DNA of 64,000 nucleotides from contig NC_088941.1 of NCBI RefSeq assembly GCF_033473495.1, positions 1,488,001-1,552,000 on the forward strand, given 5' to 3'. Below, one piece after another: positions 55,794-64,000 of the stretch. Positions within the stretch are counted from its first letter, which is position 1; each line of letters begins with the position of its first letter. A model generated the notes under the pieces. The model was not told where the DNA came from. It saw only the letters and a list, made by a program, of their open reading frames with translations, and searched no databases. This DNA comes from Cercospora beticola (Eukaryota; Ascomycota; Dothideomycetes; Mycosphaerellales; Mycosphaerellaceae). A program made the position numbers and the translations under genes.

Positions 55794-56460
55794 ATGGAGA
55801 TGATGTCGGGGTGTCAACAAGGTGACTCGTTGGTCAAGACATGGTGAAGGCGGATGTAGTGCTCTGTTGGCCGACGTTGCTAGTTGGCACGATGTACAGA
55901 ACGTAAGATGCCCTTTCATCTTGGTGCTGGCGCTTCTCCCGTATACTTTTGGTCTGTGCGATGAGTTTTCGTTTTGAGATTATCTGCCATCACCTCGTCT
56001 CCGGAACAATAGCAGATGCAGCCTCAGGTTGCCGTTCTGTTCGGCGACTCGGAAGTCTTGGCATCAACCACACGTCGCCGACTCGCATGAACGAGATTGC
56101 GCCGCAGATTATTACTCTTCGACTCACCTCGCCTGCAATATTGCTCTCTAACTTCAAGGTTGCGACGAGTCCATACGCTACAGAAGTCAAGTTCAGTCTC
56201 GGCTCATCGATTGGATCAAGTCTTGGCGTCAACCCAAGCCTGCGGATCCGGTATACTTTGTCCACGCCGTGTACGGTACACGAATCATTCACAACCAATT
56301 TCTACTTCCTGCATGACGGTTTCAATATTTCGAAGATTACATCTATATGTGCTGTAGTTTTCGCGATCAGGTCCGTCGCTGATAGTCGGGGGCCTTTATC
56401 TGCCTGAGATTCTCGCCGAAGCCATGCAAAATTTCACGGCGCATCCTTTCTACAGTGTCT
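55794..56460. other. Intergenic stretch
   Basis: No gene supported. The 152-codon plus-strand frame at 55949-56407 has no recognisable family. Confidence 0.4.
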
Positions 56461-56712
56461 CTTGATTGTCGGACACATTTAGCGCCCGCATCACGTGAAC
56501 TTGGCATCTCACAGTCTCGATCAACAACGTCGAAATCGCTATGTTCGAGCAGGAAACTCAGGAAAACTCATGCAGAGTGATTAGTAACCCTCGAAAGCAG
56601 TGCCAAAATCCCCACCCCCCTGCAGAGGTTTCCTGTAGGTGCAGAAAGGAAGTAACCATCAACTTGAGGTTTAAGATTTTGTGGCGTCACTTTCCGTGTC
56701 CGACAATCAAGA
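56461..56712. repeat. 252-bp segment bounded by a 16-bp perfect inverted repeat
   Basis: CTTGATTGTCGGACAC at 56461-56476 is the exact reverse complement of 56697-56712. Neither a target-site duplication nor any coding sequence was found, so a small non-autonomous element (MITE) is only one possibility; the ends may also be a regulatory palindrome pair. It lies 90 bp upstream of the tRNA-Thr gene. Confidence 0.45.
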
Positions 56713-56758
56713 CAAACTCTTTCTACCGTCGCGCGTGGCCCCTTGGATGCATAATCAT

Positions 56759-56767
56759 ATATAATTA
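56759..56767 (+). promoter_or_regulatory. TATA-like element upstream of the tRNA gene
   Basis: TATATAATT lies about 35-43 nt before the tRNA 5' end. In fission yeast and some other fungi Pol III tRNA genes need an upstream TATA; here it might help compensate for an interrupted box A. Inference. Confidence 0.35.
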
Positions 56768-56812
56768 TGAGTTAGCTCCTGCCATCCAATAGGAGTTCCC
56801 AGCCCTCTTAGC

Positions 56813-56866
56813 GTACGCGTCAACCCCTGCTCCTTCACTTTGGAATTTTCACTAACATCTTCACAG
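56813..56866 (+). other. 54-bp spliceosomal-intron-like insertion in the tRNA D-stem
   Basis: It lies between tRNA positions 11 and 12. It starts GTACGC, has CTAAC at 56852-56856 preceded by a pyrimidine-rich TTTTCA, and ends TTCACAG. The same GTACGC donor is used by two introns of the mucin-like gene in this window. Its length equals that of ordinary introns here. The junction TAGCGTACGCG partly recreates a box A. An ACCCCTG in the insertion (56823-56829) is complementary to CAGGGGT in the D-loop (56868-56874). Confidence 0.75.
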
Positions 56867-56891
56867 TCAGGGGTAGAGCGCATCACTAGTA

Positions 56892-56904
56892 CTACAACAG
56901 TGAC
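56892..56904 (+). other. Canonical 13-nt tRNA intron (position 37/38)
   Basis: CTACAACAGTGAC separates A37 from A38. Position matches the site cut by the eukaryotic tRNA splicing endonuclease. Confidence 0.8.
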
Positions 56905-56944
56905 ATGATGAGGTCATTGGTTCGAATCCAGTAGAGGGCATCGC

Positions 56945-56949
56945 TTTTT
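56945..56949 (+). terminator. Pol III oligo-T terminator
   Basis: Five consecutive T on the plus strand, four bases after the discriminator base of the tRNA. Confidence 0.75.
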
Positions 56950-59664
56950 GCTCACTACGTCGTTGTCGACATCGTCGTGGTGAAGATGTCGGTGGTATAC
57001 TCGCAAATCTTTGAATTTTTGTTGTGGGCGGGGACGCCAAGAGTTTTGGGCTTCCGGCGACGTTGCTATACAAGTAATACTGCGGAAAGACGATGGAAAG
57101 TGTGCTGGCATCGATGGCTATGGTTGTGGGATGATATGTTGCATACGGGAATGAAGTGAGGGAAAGTGAGGGAAAGTGAGGTCTGGCAGGTGAATACTTG
57201 TCAGAATGGCATCATTTGCGAACAGGTTCATGGATATACGATGGATTCAAGCAGTATTGCTCTGTTATCGATATTTTGAGAAAAATACATGAAGTTGACA
57301 AGGGCAGAAGCAATCTGGTCACTATAGATCAACCACAACTACCAATCGCACCATATCCGCAAAATCAGGCAGACTCCCGAGGAGTAAGATCTCAGTTATT
57401 ACATACAGTCGGCCTGCCTTGCGTTTCGAGAAAGAAGGGCGGAAATGCAAGAAATGAGAATATGTGCTGGGAAAATGCCAATTCGTGTTCCCAACACGGT
57501 CAATCGGTTGCCGTTGCTGGAGTCTGTCAAACTACTGAAGTCGCTTCTTTCAAATTATGCTGCAGCGCACCAATGTTCGACTTGGCACAGCAGAAACATG
57601 CTTGGCCTGAATAGAACGTAGTTCAGGGAGGCGATGATTAGTTTGTCAAGACTCGACACATCGCACTGGCGAGCCTTCTTATCACATTCTTGACGAGACG
57701 CAGTAGTGCCTTGTTTGACTCGCTGAGCTCCGCTGCAGTTGATATCGCATACGCTGCTCGATGTGGCAGATCCTGGAGTTCTGTGGCAAGCGAATTCGTC
57801 GAATGCTGGGGAACAATCTGAAGTATGGGAGAGATTGCCGCTTCAGCCCACCATGTGTGACACGACCTGAACTAAGCGATGCAGGTGTGCCTAAGTTCGA
57901 GCTCAAGGACATGATCGCTTCCAAAACGTCGACAATACACGCCGAGAATAGACAGAAACACTGACGAACAATAAGACAGGCCACGAATGCACGTCGTCAT
58001 GGATGCCATGCTTTCCATGGCCCCAAACCTCGTGGCTCTGCGGTGGCAGCCCAATGTGAAGTCCGAGACTGAGGATGTCGATCATCCATAATTAGTTACT
58101 CGTGGGAGTAAAGCAAAGCGCCTCATGGATTGCTATCCCGATCCGCTCGGAGCCCACATACCACACGGAGGTGTGCTGAATGCTCATAATTTCCTGTCAG
58201 AAAGCCAGCGACCGAACAAATTTTGAGGCCTTCTCGTTCTAGTCGCGCAAGTCAGAAGATGGATCAGGTGTATTTCCCGGTAGCGAGAATTCACCTTCTT
58301 CGCTTGTGAGGTGGACGCTGTGAGTGGCAGGTCGCTGCTGCCGCAGAGATGCCGGAAACCGGTGTGAGCTTCTGGACGGCAACTGGATCCTGTAGGAGCT
58401 TTGTTTGCTCACAAAGGATGTTCCCAAAGTCGCTGCAAGTACCCGGCCTCGCCCAATTGAGAGCTTGCTTCGACTCTCAGCTCGTCTGCGCATTGCGCTG
58501 TGTGCTGCAGGCATCAGACCGGTCAGTCGAGTCGCTGGTGTTGTCTAGACCTTCGCTGCGCCGTCCTGCTGTTAGTTCATGAAGTTCTGCCTTCTCAGGA
58601 GCAGCAAGCTTTGTGGAGGATAAATCGGCTTTGTGCTGCCAGCAAGATCGCTACTGCAGGAAGCCACCAACAGCTCACAAGTCGCAACTGCGTGATGCCT
58701 GTATGTGCATACGGCTGAGCGCGTTTCGTTGACAATTTTTCGCGGCATGTAACAGCTCATTGTCTCAACAATTGGAGCCTGCGCGGCTGGAGTGTAGATG
58801 ACGAACAGAAGGACGGCAAGGGAGGAGAGAGGAGGCTGTTCACGATGGCTGCGTGTCTGTGCAGATCATCGCGGCAGGAACCCTTTTCCACGTTCCTGGC
58901 GGAGAGCACGTCACATTGCCTGTTGTCCACCTCCTCTTTCACTTCATGCCACCGAGCTTCTGCGCCCTCGTGCCGTCTCAACTCACGCCGTGCTCTTTTT
59001 TGTGATGAAACCGGATTGTCGGTGCGGGATCGTCTGCCCTGCGTACAAGTGGAGATGTTGCTGCCGAAGAGTCTGGGGATGGAAGCGAACCCGGTAGCAC
59101 TGCGTTGACGACCGTTTCACAGCGTGCCTGGATTGCTGATGGCTGCAGCTGAGCCATGTGTACCAACAGGTACCATCCTTCTGCCAACGTCGGCGAGAGG
59201 ACGTGAATCTTGACGCGAGGCGAAGCTCCGCGGTGTTTGGAGACGGCGGATCGCGTCGATTCTGCGGCAGGCGATGTGCGCAAGAGCGGCAGCCAGACCG
59301 GGATGCAGCTTCGCCGACTTCACGTTGCCGCGAGTCCATCGCGCATCGCGTCAGACAAGGCGAATGAGGGGGCGCGGAGGGAGGTGGCGCGGTGACGCCG
59401 GCGATCAGCCAGCGTGACTGCGGTGTCAAACGTCCAGGATGCTGCTGCCCGCCCACCGCACGCGAGCATGGGCCTGGAAGTCCCTGATGCGGCGACACAC
59501 AACCTCGCCGAACTCGCGTTTGCCCACTCCTGCCAAACGGCTACCCGCCGCAAAGAGGACGCGCTGTCAAAACCTCCTCCTCCGACACATGACGATGCTC
59601 ATGTGGAGGACTAAGTGAGGTTAGGAAGTGCGAGTTTCACTTCCGCCGTCAACGCAGCTGTCCC
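56950..59664. other. 2.7-kb gene-poor stretch
   Basis: No supported protein gene or further tRNA. A short triple repeat of AGTGAGGGA occurs near 57155-57180. The last kilobase (58800-59600) is GC-rich with overlapping open frames on all frames, typical of a GC-rich non-coding or promoter region, not of a gene. Confidence 0.45.
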
Positions 59665-61880
59665 ATGCCAGCACGAACCTCCTATCGCTCCGATATTGAG
59701 ATGCTGATTGTGCCCGGAGAGATGCAACGAGACTCGAACTCCACCGCCGGCGACGTCCAGATGGACGACATCGAGAAGCACGCGAATGCCAGCTCGGCCT
59801 TCACCAACGAAGACGTCGACAGTCTGGTCTGGAAGGATCTGACTGTCAACGTCAAAGACCGTACCAGCGGTCATCAACGCAACATCCTGGAGAATGCTTC
59901 GGGCATTGTACGACCTGGAGAGCTGGTCGCTCTGATGGGACCTTCCGGTTCGGGCAAGACCACTTTGCTTCACACACTGGCTCAGAGACAGACAGCAACA
60001 GTCCGAGGTCAAGTCCTGATCAATGGCGAGGAGCAGTCGCTTGCCACCCATCGAGCTATCTCTGCCTACGTCGAGCAAGAGGACACGCTGATCGGCAGTT
60101 TGACTGTCGAAGAAACATTGAGATTCGCAGCCCGCTTGACTTTGCCACGGTACGTTTGGCTTCATGATCAGTCTTTCCGATATGCTTGCTGACATGGGTC
60201 TAGCTCGGTGACCAGGAACGAAGCACGCGAACGTGTCTCAAAGCTCATTGAGTCGTTCGGATTGGCTGGCCAGCGGCGCACTCTCATTGGTACTCCACTA
60301 CAGAAAGGCATATCCGGTGGTCAGAAGAGACGTGTAAGCGTCGCTACGCAACTCATTACAGGTCCACGAGTTCTATACCTGGACGAGCCGACTTCTGGTC
60401 TAGACTCGACCGCGAGCTACGAAGTCATCTCGTTCATTCGAGACATCGCTCGGCGCAACAAGGTGAGCCACATCAAAACAGAATTGTCTTGGTACATGTT
60501 GCTAACAATTGTTTCAGTTGATCGTAATCGCCAGTATTCACCAACCCTCCACTAAAACTTTCGATCTGTTCTCCAAAGTCACCTTGCTTTCGCAGGGCAA
60601 GACTGTGTACAATGGCGACGTCTCCGGAATGTCTGCGTTCTTCGCCGAGGCTGGCTATCCAATACCATCGCACATCAATCCTGCCGAGGAGGCTCTCGAC
60701 CTTATCAACGTCGATTTCTCTGGTGATGCTGCCCAAGCCAACCTTGAGACGATCCTTGCGAAATGGGGAAATTCCCCTCGTGCTCAGCAAGTCAACGACG
60801 AAATAAAAGGCTTCTCGGTCCGCAAGCAACTGCATCTCACTGCACACAACAAGCCGGGATTCGTCGCCCAAACCATGACTCTCCTGCATCGATCGTTCAT
60901 CAAGAGCTACCGTGACCTGGTCGCATATTGGGTGCGCGTGGCAATGTATATGGGCCTTGCGATTATGATGGGAACAGTATGGTTGCGCCTCGGATCAACG
61001 CAGCGGAACATACAACCATTTGTCAATGCCATCGTAAGTTCACATCGACTCATGGGTCAACTTTAGCTGACTGTGCGGAACCAGTTCTTCGGGTCGGCCT
61101 TCATGAGTTTCATGGCTGTTGCCTACGTACCGGCCTTCCTCGAAGATCGCGCAATCTTTGTCAAAGAACGCGCAAATGGCTTGTACGGTCCTACGGCGTT
61201 TCTGGTGGCGAACTTCCTCATCGGCTTGCCGTACCTGTGTGAGTACAACACTTGACCCCGCCGTCGTACTACTGCTGACAGTGCTACTAGTCCTCATCTC
61301 TGTGCTCTTCTCGATTGTGTCCTATTGGCTCATCAACCTGCGACCAGATGCTGGTGCTTTCTTCACCTGGATCATGTGGCTCTTCCTGGATCTGCTTGCC
61401 GCGGAGTCGCTCGTTGTCTTCATGTCGAGCTTATTCCCCAACTTTGTGGTTGCACTGGCCCTGATTGCATTTGCCAATGGGTACGTTACATGTTGCATGC
61501 TACATGCAGTGATCGCTGCAGCGGCTAACCTTGTGTCCAGACTTTGGATGAGCGTTGGCGGCTTTCTCGTGTCAATGCCGGTGCTCAACGCCTTCTGGAA
61601 GTATGTTTTCCACTATATCGACTACCAAGCGTACGTCTTCCAAGGCATGATGGTCAATGAGTTCAAAGATCGCAGCTATTCCTGCGAGCAACGCGCGGGA
61701 CAGTGCTACTGCATGTATCCTAGCGAGCTTCAAGACGAGTGCGGGATTGCGGGAACCGCAGTTCTCTCCGAGTATGGCTACGCATTGGGCCGCGAAGGCA
61801 AATGGGTCGGCATTATGATTGCTATCATCGTGGTATATCGGCTGTTGGGCTGGGGCGTAACCTGGGCTCGCAAGACTTAA
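59665..61880 (+). CDS. ABCG (White/Scarlet-type) half-transporter, 647 aa
   Basis: Six exons, 59665-60149, 60204-60462, 60518-61033, 61085-61238, 61291-61480 and 61541-61880, sum to 648 codons in phase. The N-terminal nucleotide-binding domain carries Walker A GPSGSGKTT (about 92-100), signature ISGGQKRRVS (about 196) and Walker B VLYLDEPTSGLD (about 218-230), followed by the ASIHQPS H-loop. A domain of about six helices follows, with the ABCG FFGSAFMSFMAV and FVKERANGLYGPTAF motifs and an external Cys-rich loop (SCEQRAGQCYCMYP). One NBD plus one TMD makes it a half-transporter that must dimerise. Cargo (sterols, pigments or toxins are typical of the class) cannot be read from sequence. Confidence 0.93.
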
Positions 61881-62547
61881 CGACGGCACGCGAAAAAAGG
61901 TTTTGGGAGTTCATGATACCCTGGGCGTCGGTTTCCCGGCTTTGGCGTTAGGATGGGACCTTGGGACGCAACAAAGGCTGGTGACGCAACGTAGCGAGCA
62001 GATAATGGCGACTCAGCACAGGTACAGCACACGACATGGAGCAGAGTCTGCAATTCCGATCGATGCGCGTGGCGAAGGTGCACCGTAACAGTCGGTACCA
62101 GAACGTGATGTGAATCGTTCGCTGACTGCAGACGCCCTGTGCCGCTGTGCAATCCGTCTGCGAGCCGGCAGCGCGTCGTCAACTCCTGTGCATGACAGCA
62201 ACAAAGATGAAGTTCATGCATCTCAGCACTCTGCAGCGAAGTGTGAAAAGGTGACGGGCCCCTAATCAGGAAATAAGCTTTGATGATCTCTAAAAACGGC
62301 TGCAAATAGGGTGCCGAACTGATTCGGGACGGACCCTCACACGACTCTTTGAGCTGTACTAATTCTCCCTTGCCTCCACACCATGGCCGTTCCGGCCGCA
62401 GTCTGCAGACGCCATCGCGTCTGGAAAGTGGGCAGGTCGCGCAGTCCCGCAATCTGAGGATACGAAACGGAGCGCTGCTCAAGGACAAACTGTCTTCTTC
62501 TCATCAACCACCTGCCACGCGTCATCGTGGACACAACACCGCAGAAT
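61881..62547. other. Intergenic stretch
   Basis: No gene supported between the ABCG gene and the exonuclease-fold gene. Confidence 0.4.
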
Positions 62548-63588
62548 ATGCTCCAACTCCAGCTATCAGATGAGAGCCTGTCGGCAGATGTCCTCTTCAA
62601 GAGGGTTCCGTCCGGCTACGCGTCGAGCGCGTCGATCTTGCCTCCGACTCCACTACTTTCGTCTTCATCAAGTCGGACCAAATCAGCAGCTCCTAAACCA
62701 CGATGGGATCTACTCTATCCTGATGAGCCTATTTCCATCAAGATCGTACCTCAACGCTACCTCGCCCCCACCGAGACGTCCTGGAATCACCGGATAGGCT
62801 GGATATCAGTAATAAACACGGCAGGCCAAATCATATACGACCCATTCGTGACATATCCCAAAGAGGACGGCTTAAAAAAGTACTTCTACAACAAACGCTA
62901 CGATGTCGTCAAAGAAGACCTACTATTCAGCAACGGCGCACGTGACGGCAAAGAAGTCGAAAGGAATTTGACGAAGCTTCTCGATGGCCGAACAGTCGTT
63001 GTACACGGTGGCCAAAGCTATTCAGATTCTTTCTACTTCTACGATGAAGCACTCGGAGACAGCCTCGTCTGGGATACCCAAAAACTGTACTCTGACATGC
63101 AAAACGATGGGCAGCCTACTTTGTCAACAGTCTCACGCCTCGTACTTGGACGCAGCATCCGCGGAGAATGTGACGATACACGAAGACCAGACCAGGACGC
63201 CACAACAGCAATGGAGCTCTACCTCCTTCGATTCCCTTACGACCGCGAAGCAAAGCGGAAAGGATTCGAAGAAAGTGGAATGAATGCTCTCATCAGTAAA
63301 ATAGCCTCCACGAAAAAACACAAACTGAAAAAAGCCAAGTCCTCTGCTCATCTTCCTCTAATACGACCCGACAGCGTCCCGGCAGTTCCCAAAAGACCAG
63401 AGACAAGCCATGGCTCCTGTCGACCTTCAAGTGACCCGCCAGAAAAAGGAATGAACGCCGCAGCACAGTTTGCTCTTCGACTGCAGCGGCGGCATTTCGC
63501 TGATTTGGGCGCACACGGGCAGGGACGGCGAGGTTCACAGCAGGACTCCTCAATTCATGGCACTGGAAGACTATCAATAATGACATGA
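62548..63588 (+). CDS. Degenerate DEDDh exonuclease-fold protein (REX4-like), 346 aa
   Basis: Single exon; the first true ATG is at 62548. The Ser-rich start (SSASILPPTPLLSSSSS) is followed from about 80 by an RNase T/REX4-like core: IGWISVINTAGQIIYDPFVTYP, LLDGRTVVVHGG, LGDSLVWDTQKLY, LSTVSRLVLG and PDQDATTAMELYLLR. In active members a D-x-E (DCEM) motif lies just before the ISVIN-type strand and an H-x4-D at the end. Here no DxE is present, and the terminal His is replaced, leaving only the Asp. The basic, Lys/Ser-rich tail (KKHKLKKAKSS) could bind RNA. A catalytically dead RNA-binding relative is the likeliest reading; a degenerating gene is the alternative. Confidence 0.65.
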   Translation: MLQLQLSDESLSADVLFKRVPSGYASSASILPPTPLLSSSSSRTKSAAPKPRWDLLYPDEPISIKIVPQRYLAPTETSWNHRIGWISVINTAGQIIYDPFVTYPKEDGLKKYFYNKRYDVVKEDLLFSNGARDGKEVERNLTKLLDGRTVVVHGGQSYSDSFYFYDEALGDSLVWDTQKLYSDMQNDGQPTLSTVSRLVLGRSIRGECDDTRRPDQDATTAMELYLLRFPYDREAKRKGFEESGMNALISKIASTKKHKLKKAKSSAHLPLIRPDSVPAVPKRPETSHGSCRPSSDPPEKGMNAAAQFALRLQRRHFADLGAHGQGRRGSQQDSSIHGTGRLSIMT

Positions 63589-64000
63589 GAGATCGACAGA
63601 AGGAGGAATTCGGGAAGAAAAGGTTACGCAGAGCTTACCCACTGCTTTGCTTTGCTCTACTTTGTTTTGAGAAACGAGAATTCTATTTGTGCCGAAGGCA
63701 GAGCGTGGCGCAGGAAACGAAGCTAAATTGTGGCTGGACCACAAATATCACAATTCTGTCGTGTCCGCAAGTAGCGGCCTATTGTACGATACGGACCAGA
63801 AGGATCATCATGTGCCAATGTCTTTTCTATGTTTAGTGCAAACATAATCATACTAGCTTAGTACCACTAGTGTCTGCTGTATATTACGAATATATCAATA
63901 CTGCTCAACAGATGGGCTGCAGCGGCAGCAGGCTAGCAGGCATTGCTCGTACTAATCGTGGGTGCTGTGTTGATTCGGACTTCTTTTCTGTATGTACGAC
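63589..64000. other. Intergenic stretch at window end
   Basis: 3' flank of the exonuclease-fold gene; no further feature supported. Confidence 0.4.

Larger units (their letters stand above)
56802..56940 (+). tRNA. tRNA-Thr(AGT) with anticodon-loop intron and an extra D-stem insertion
   Basis: Removing 56813-56866 and 56892-56904 leaves a 72-nt cloverleaf. The acceptor stem GCCCTCT pairs with AGAGGGC (7 of 7), the D-stem GCTC with GAGC, the anticodon stem CATCA with TGATG, and the T-stem ATTGG with CCAGT. The T-loop is TTCGAAT and the discriminator is A. The anticodon AGT (56888-56890) reads Thr codons with inosine. The 13-nt intron sits at the canonical 37/38 site, and its third base from the end (G56902) can pair with C32 as in yeast pre-tRNAs. 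Box B GGTTCGAATCC is intact (56919-56929) and a TTTTT terminator follows at 56945. Box A is split by the insertion. Confidence 0.85.

Noticed and set aside
55949..56407. 152-codon plus-strand frame after SEC8
   Set aside because: No domain, no codon or composition signal distinguishing it from its opposite-strand frame, and no splice support.
56867..57073. Minus-strand frame with STGFEPMT-like peptide
   Set aside because: It is the antisense of the tRNA-Thr T-arm and terminator region, not a protein gene.
58798..59550. Cluster of overlapping frames on both strands upstream of the ABCG gene
   Set aside because: Open in several frames at once because the region is GC-rich; no recognisable product.

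Overview
This window is nuclear DNA of a filamentous ascomycete, most likely Dothideomycetes (Mycosphaerellales-like). That placement is an inference from gene content and style: short GT-AG introns of about 45-100 nt with CTAAC/CTGAC branch sites, compact mostly single-copy genes, a LysM effector-like protein, a Zn2Cys6 regulator and several MFS/NCS1/ABCG transporters. No bacterial, plasmid or viral gene was seen. All exon coordinates were worked out by hand from splice signals, reading phase and family motifs.

Layout. 0.6-6 kb: a broken DUF7580-type fragment, an unknown 191-aa ORF (-) and a Ser/Thr-rich mucin-like gene (-) whose middle is a tandem array of 16-20 nt micro-exons. 6.4-16.5 kb: Rheb-type GTPase (+), a 1785-aa protein with a Pot1/Cdc13-type telomere-binding fold (-), a PSI-domain membrane protein (+) and an NCS1 purine-cytosine permease (-). 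17.9-30.2 kb: a Ser/Thr-rich membrane protein (-), an MFS transporter (+), derlin (-) divergent from the centromeric histone CENP-A/Cse4 (+), an Ale1-type MBOAT acyltransferase (+), a LysM protein (-) and an SDR oxidoreductase (+). 30.8-41 kb: a histidine acid phosphatase-like membrane protein (+), an F-box-like protein (+), a CHY zinc finger protein (-), a WD40 plus inositol 5-phosphatase fusion (+) and a Gly/Ser-rich protein (-). 41-48 kb: a Dal5-like transporter (+), a MOSC protein (-) and a Zn2Cys6 regulator (+). 48.4-55.8 kb: CTR9 of the Paf1 complex (-) divergent from exocyst SEC8 (+). 55.8-64 kb: a gene-poor stretch holding a tRNA-Thr gene, then an ABCG half-transporter (+) and a degenerate DEDDh exonuclease-fold protein (+).

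Most genes are unrelated housekeeping functions (TOR signalling, telomere, kinetochore, ER quality control, lipid remodelling, secretion, transcription elongation), so the window is an ordinary chromosome arm rather than a biosynthetic cluster. The one weak functional neighbourhood is the transporter-MOSC-regulator trio at 41-48 kb.

Two structures stand out. (1) At 56802-56940 a perfectly foldable tRNA-Thr(AGT) gene has its normal 13-nt anticodon-loop intron and also a 54-bp insertion inside the D-stem. The insertion carries every signal of a spliceosomal intron (GTACGC start, CTAAC branch site, CACAG end). (2) At 3951-4468 four copies of a ~142-bp unit each contain two micro-exons (20 + 16 nt) and two ~53-nt introns. 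Together each pair encodes exactly one TPSTTPSTTPST dodecapeptide in frame, so a protein repeat has expanded by duplicating whole exon-intron units.
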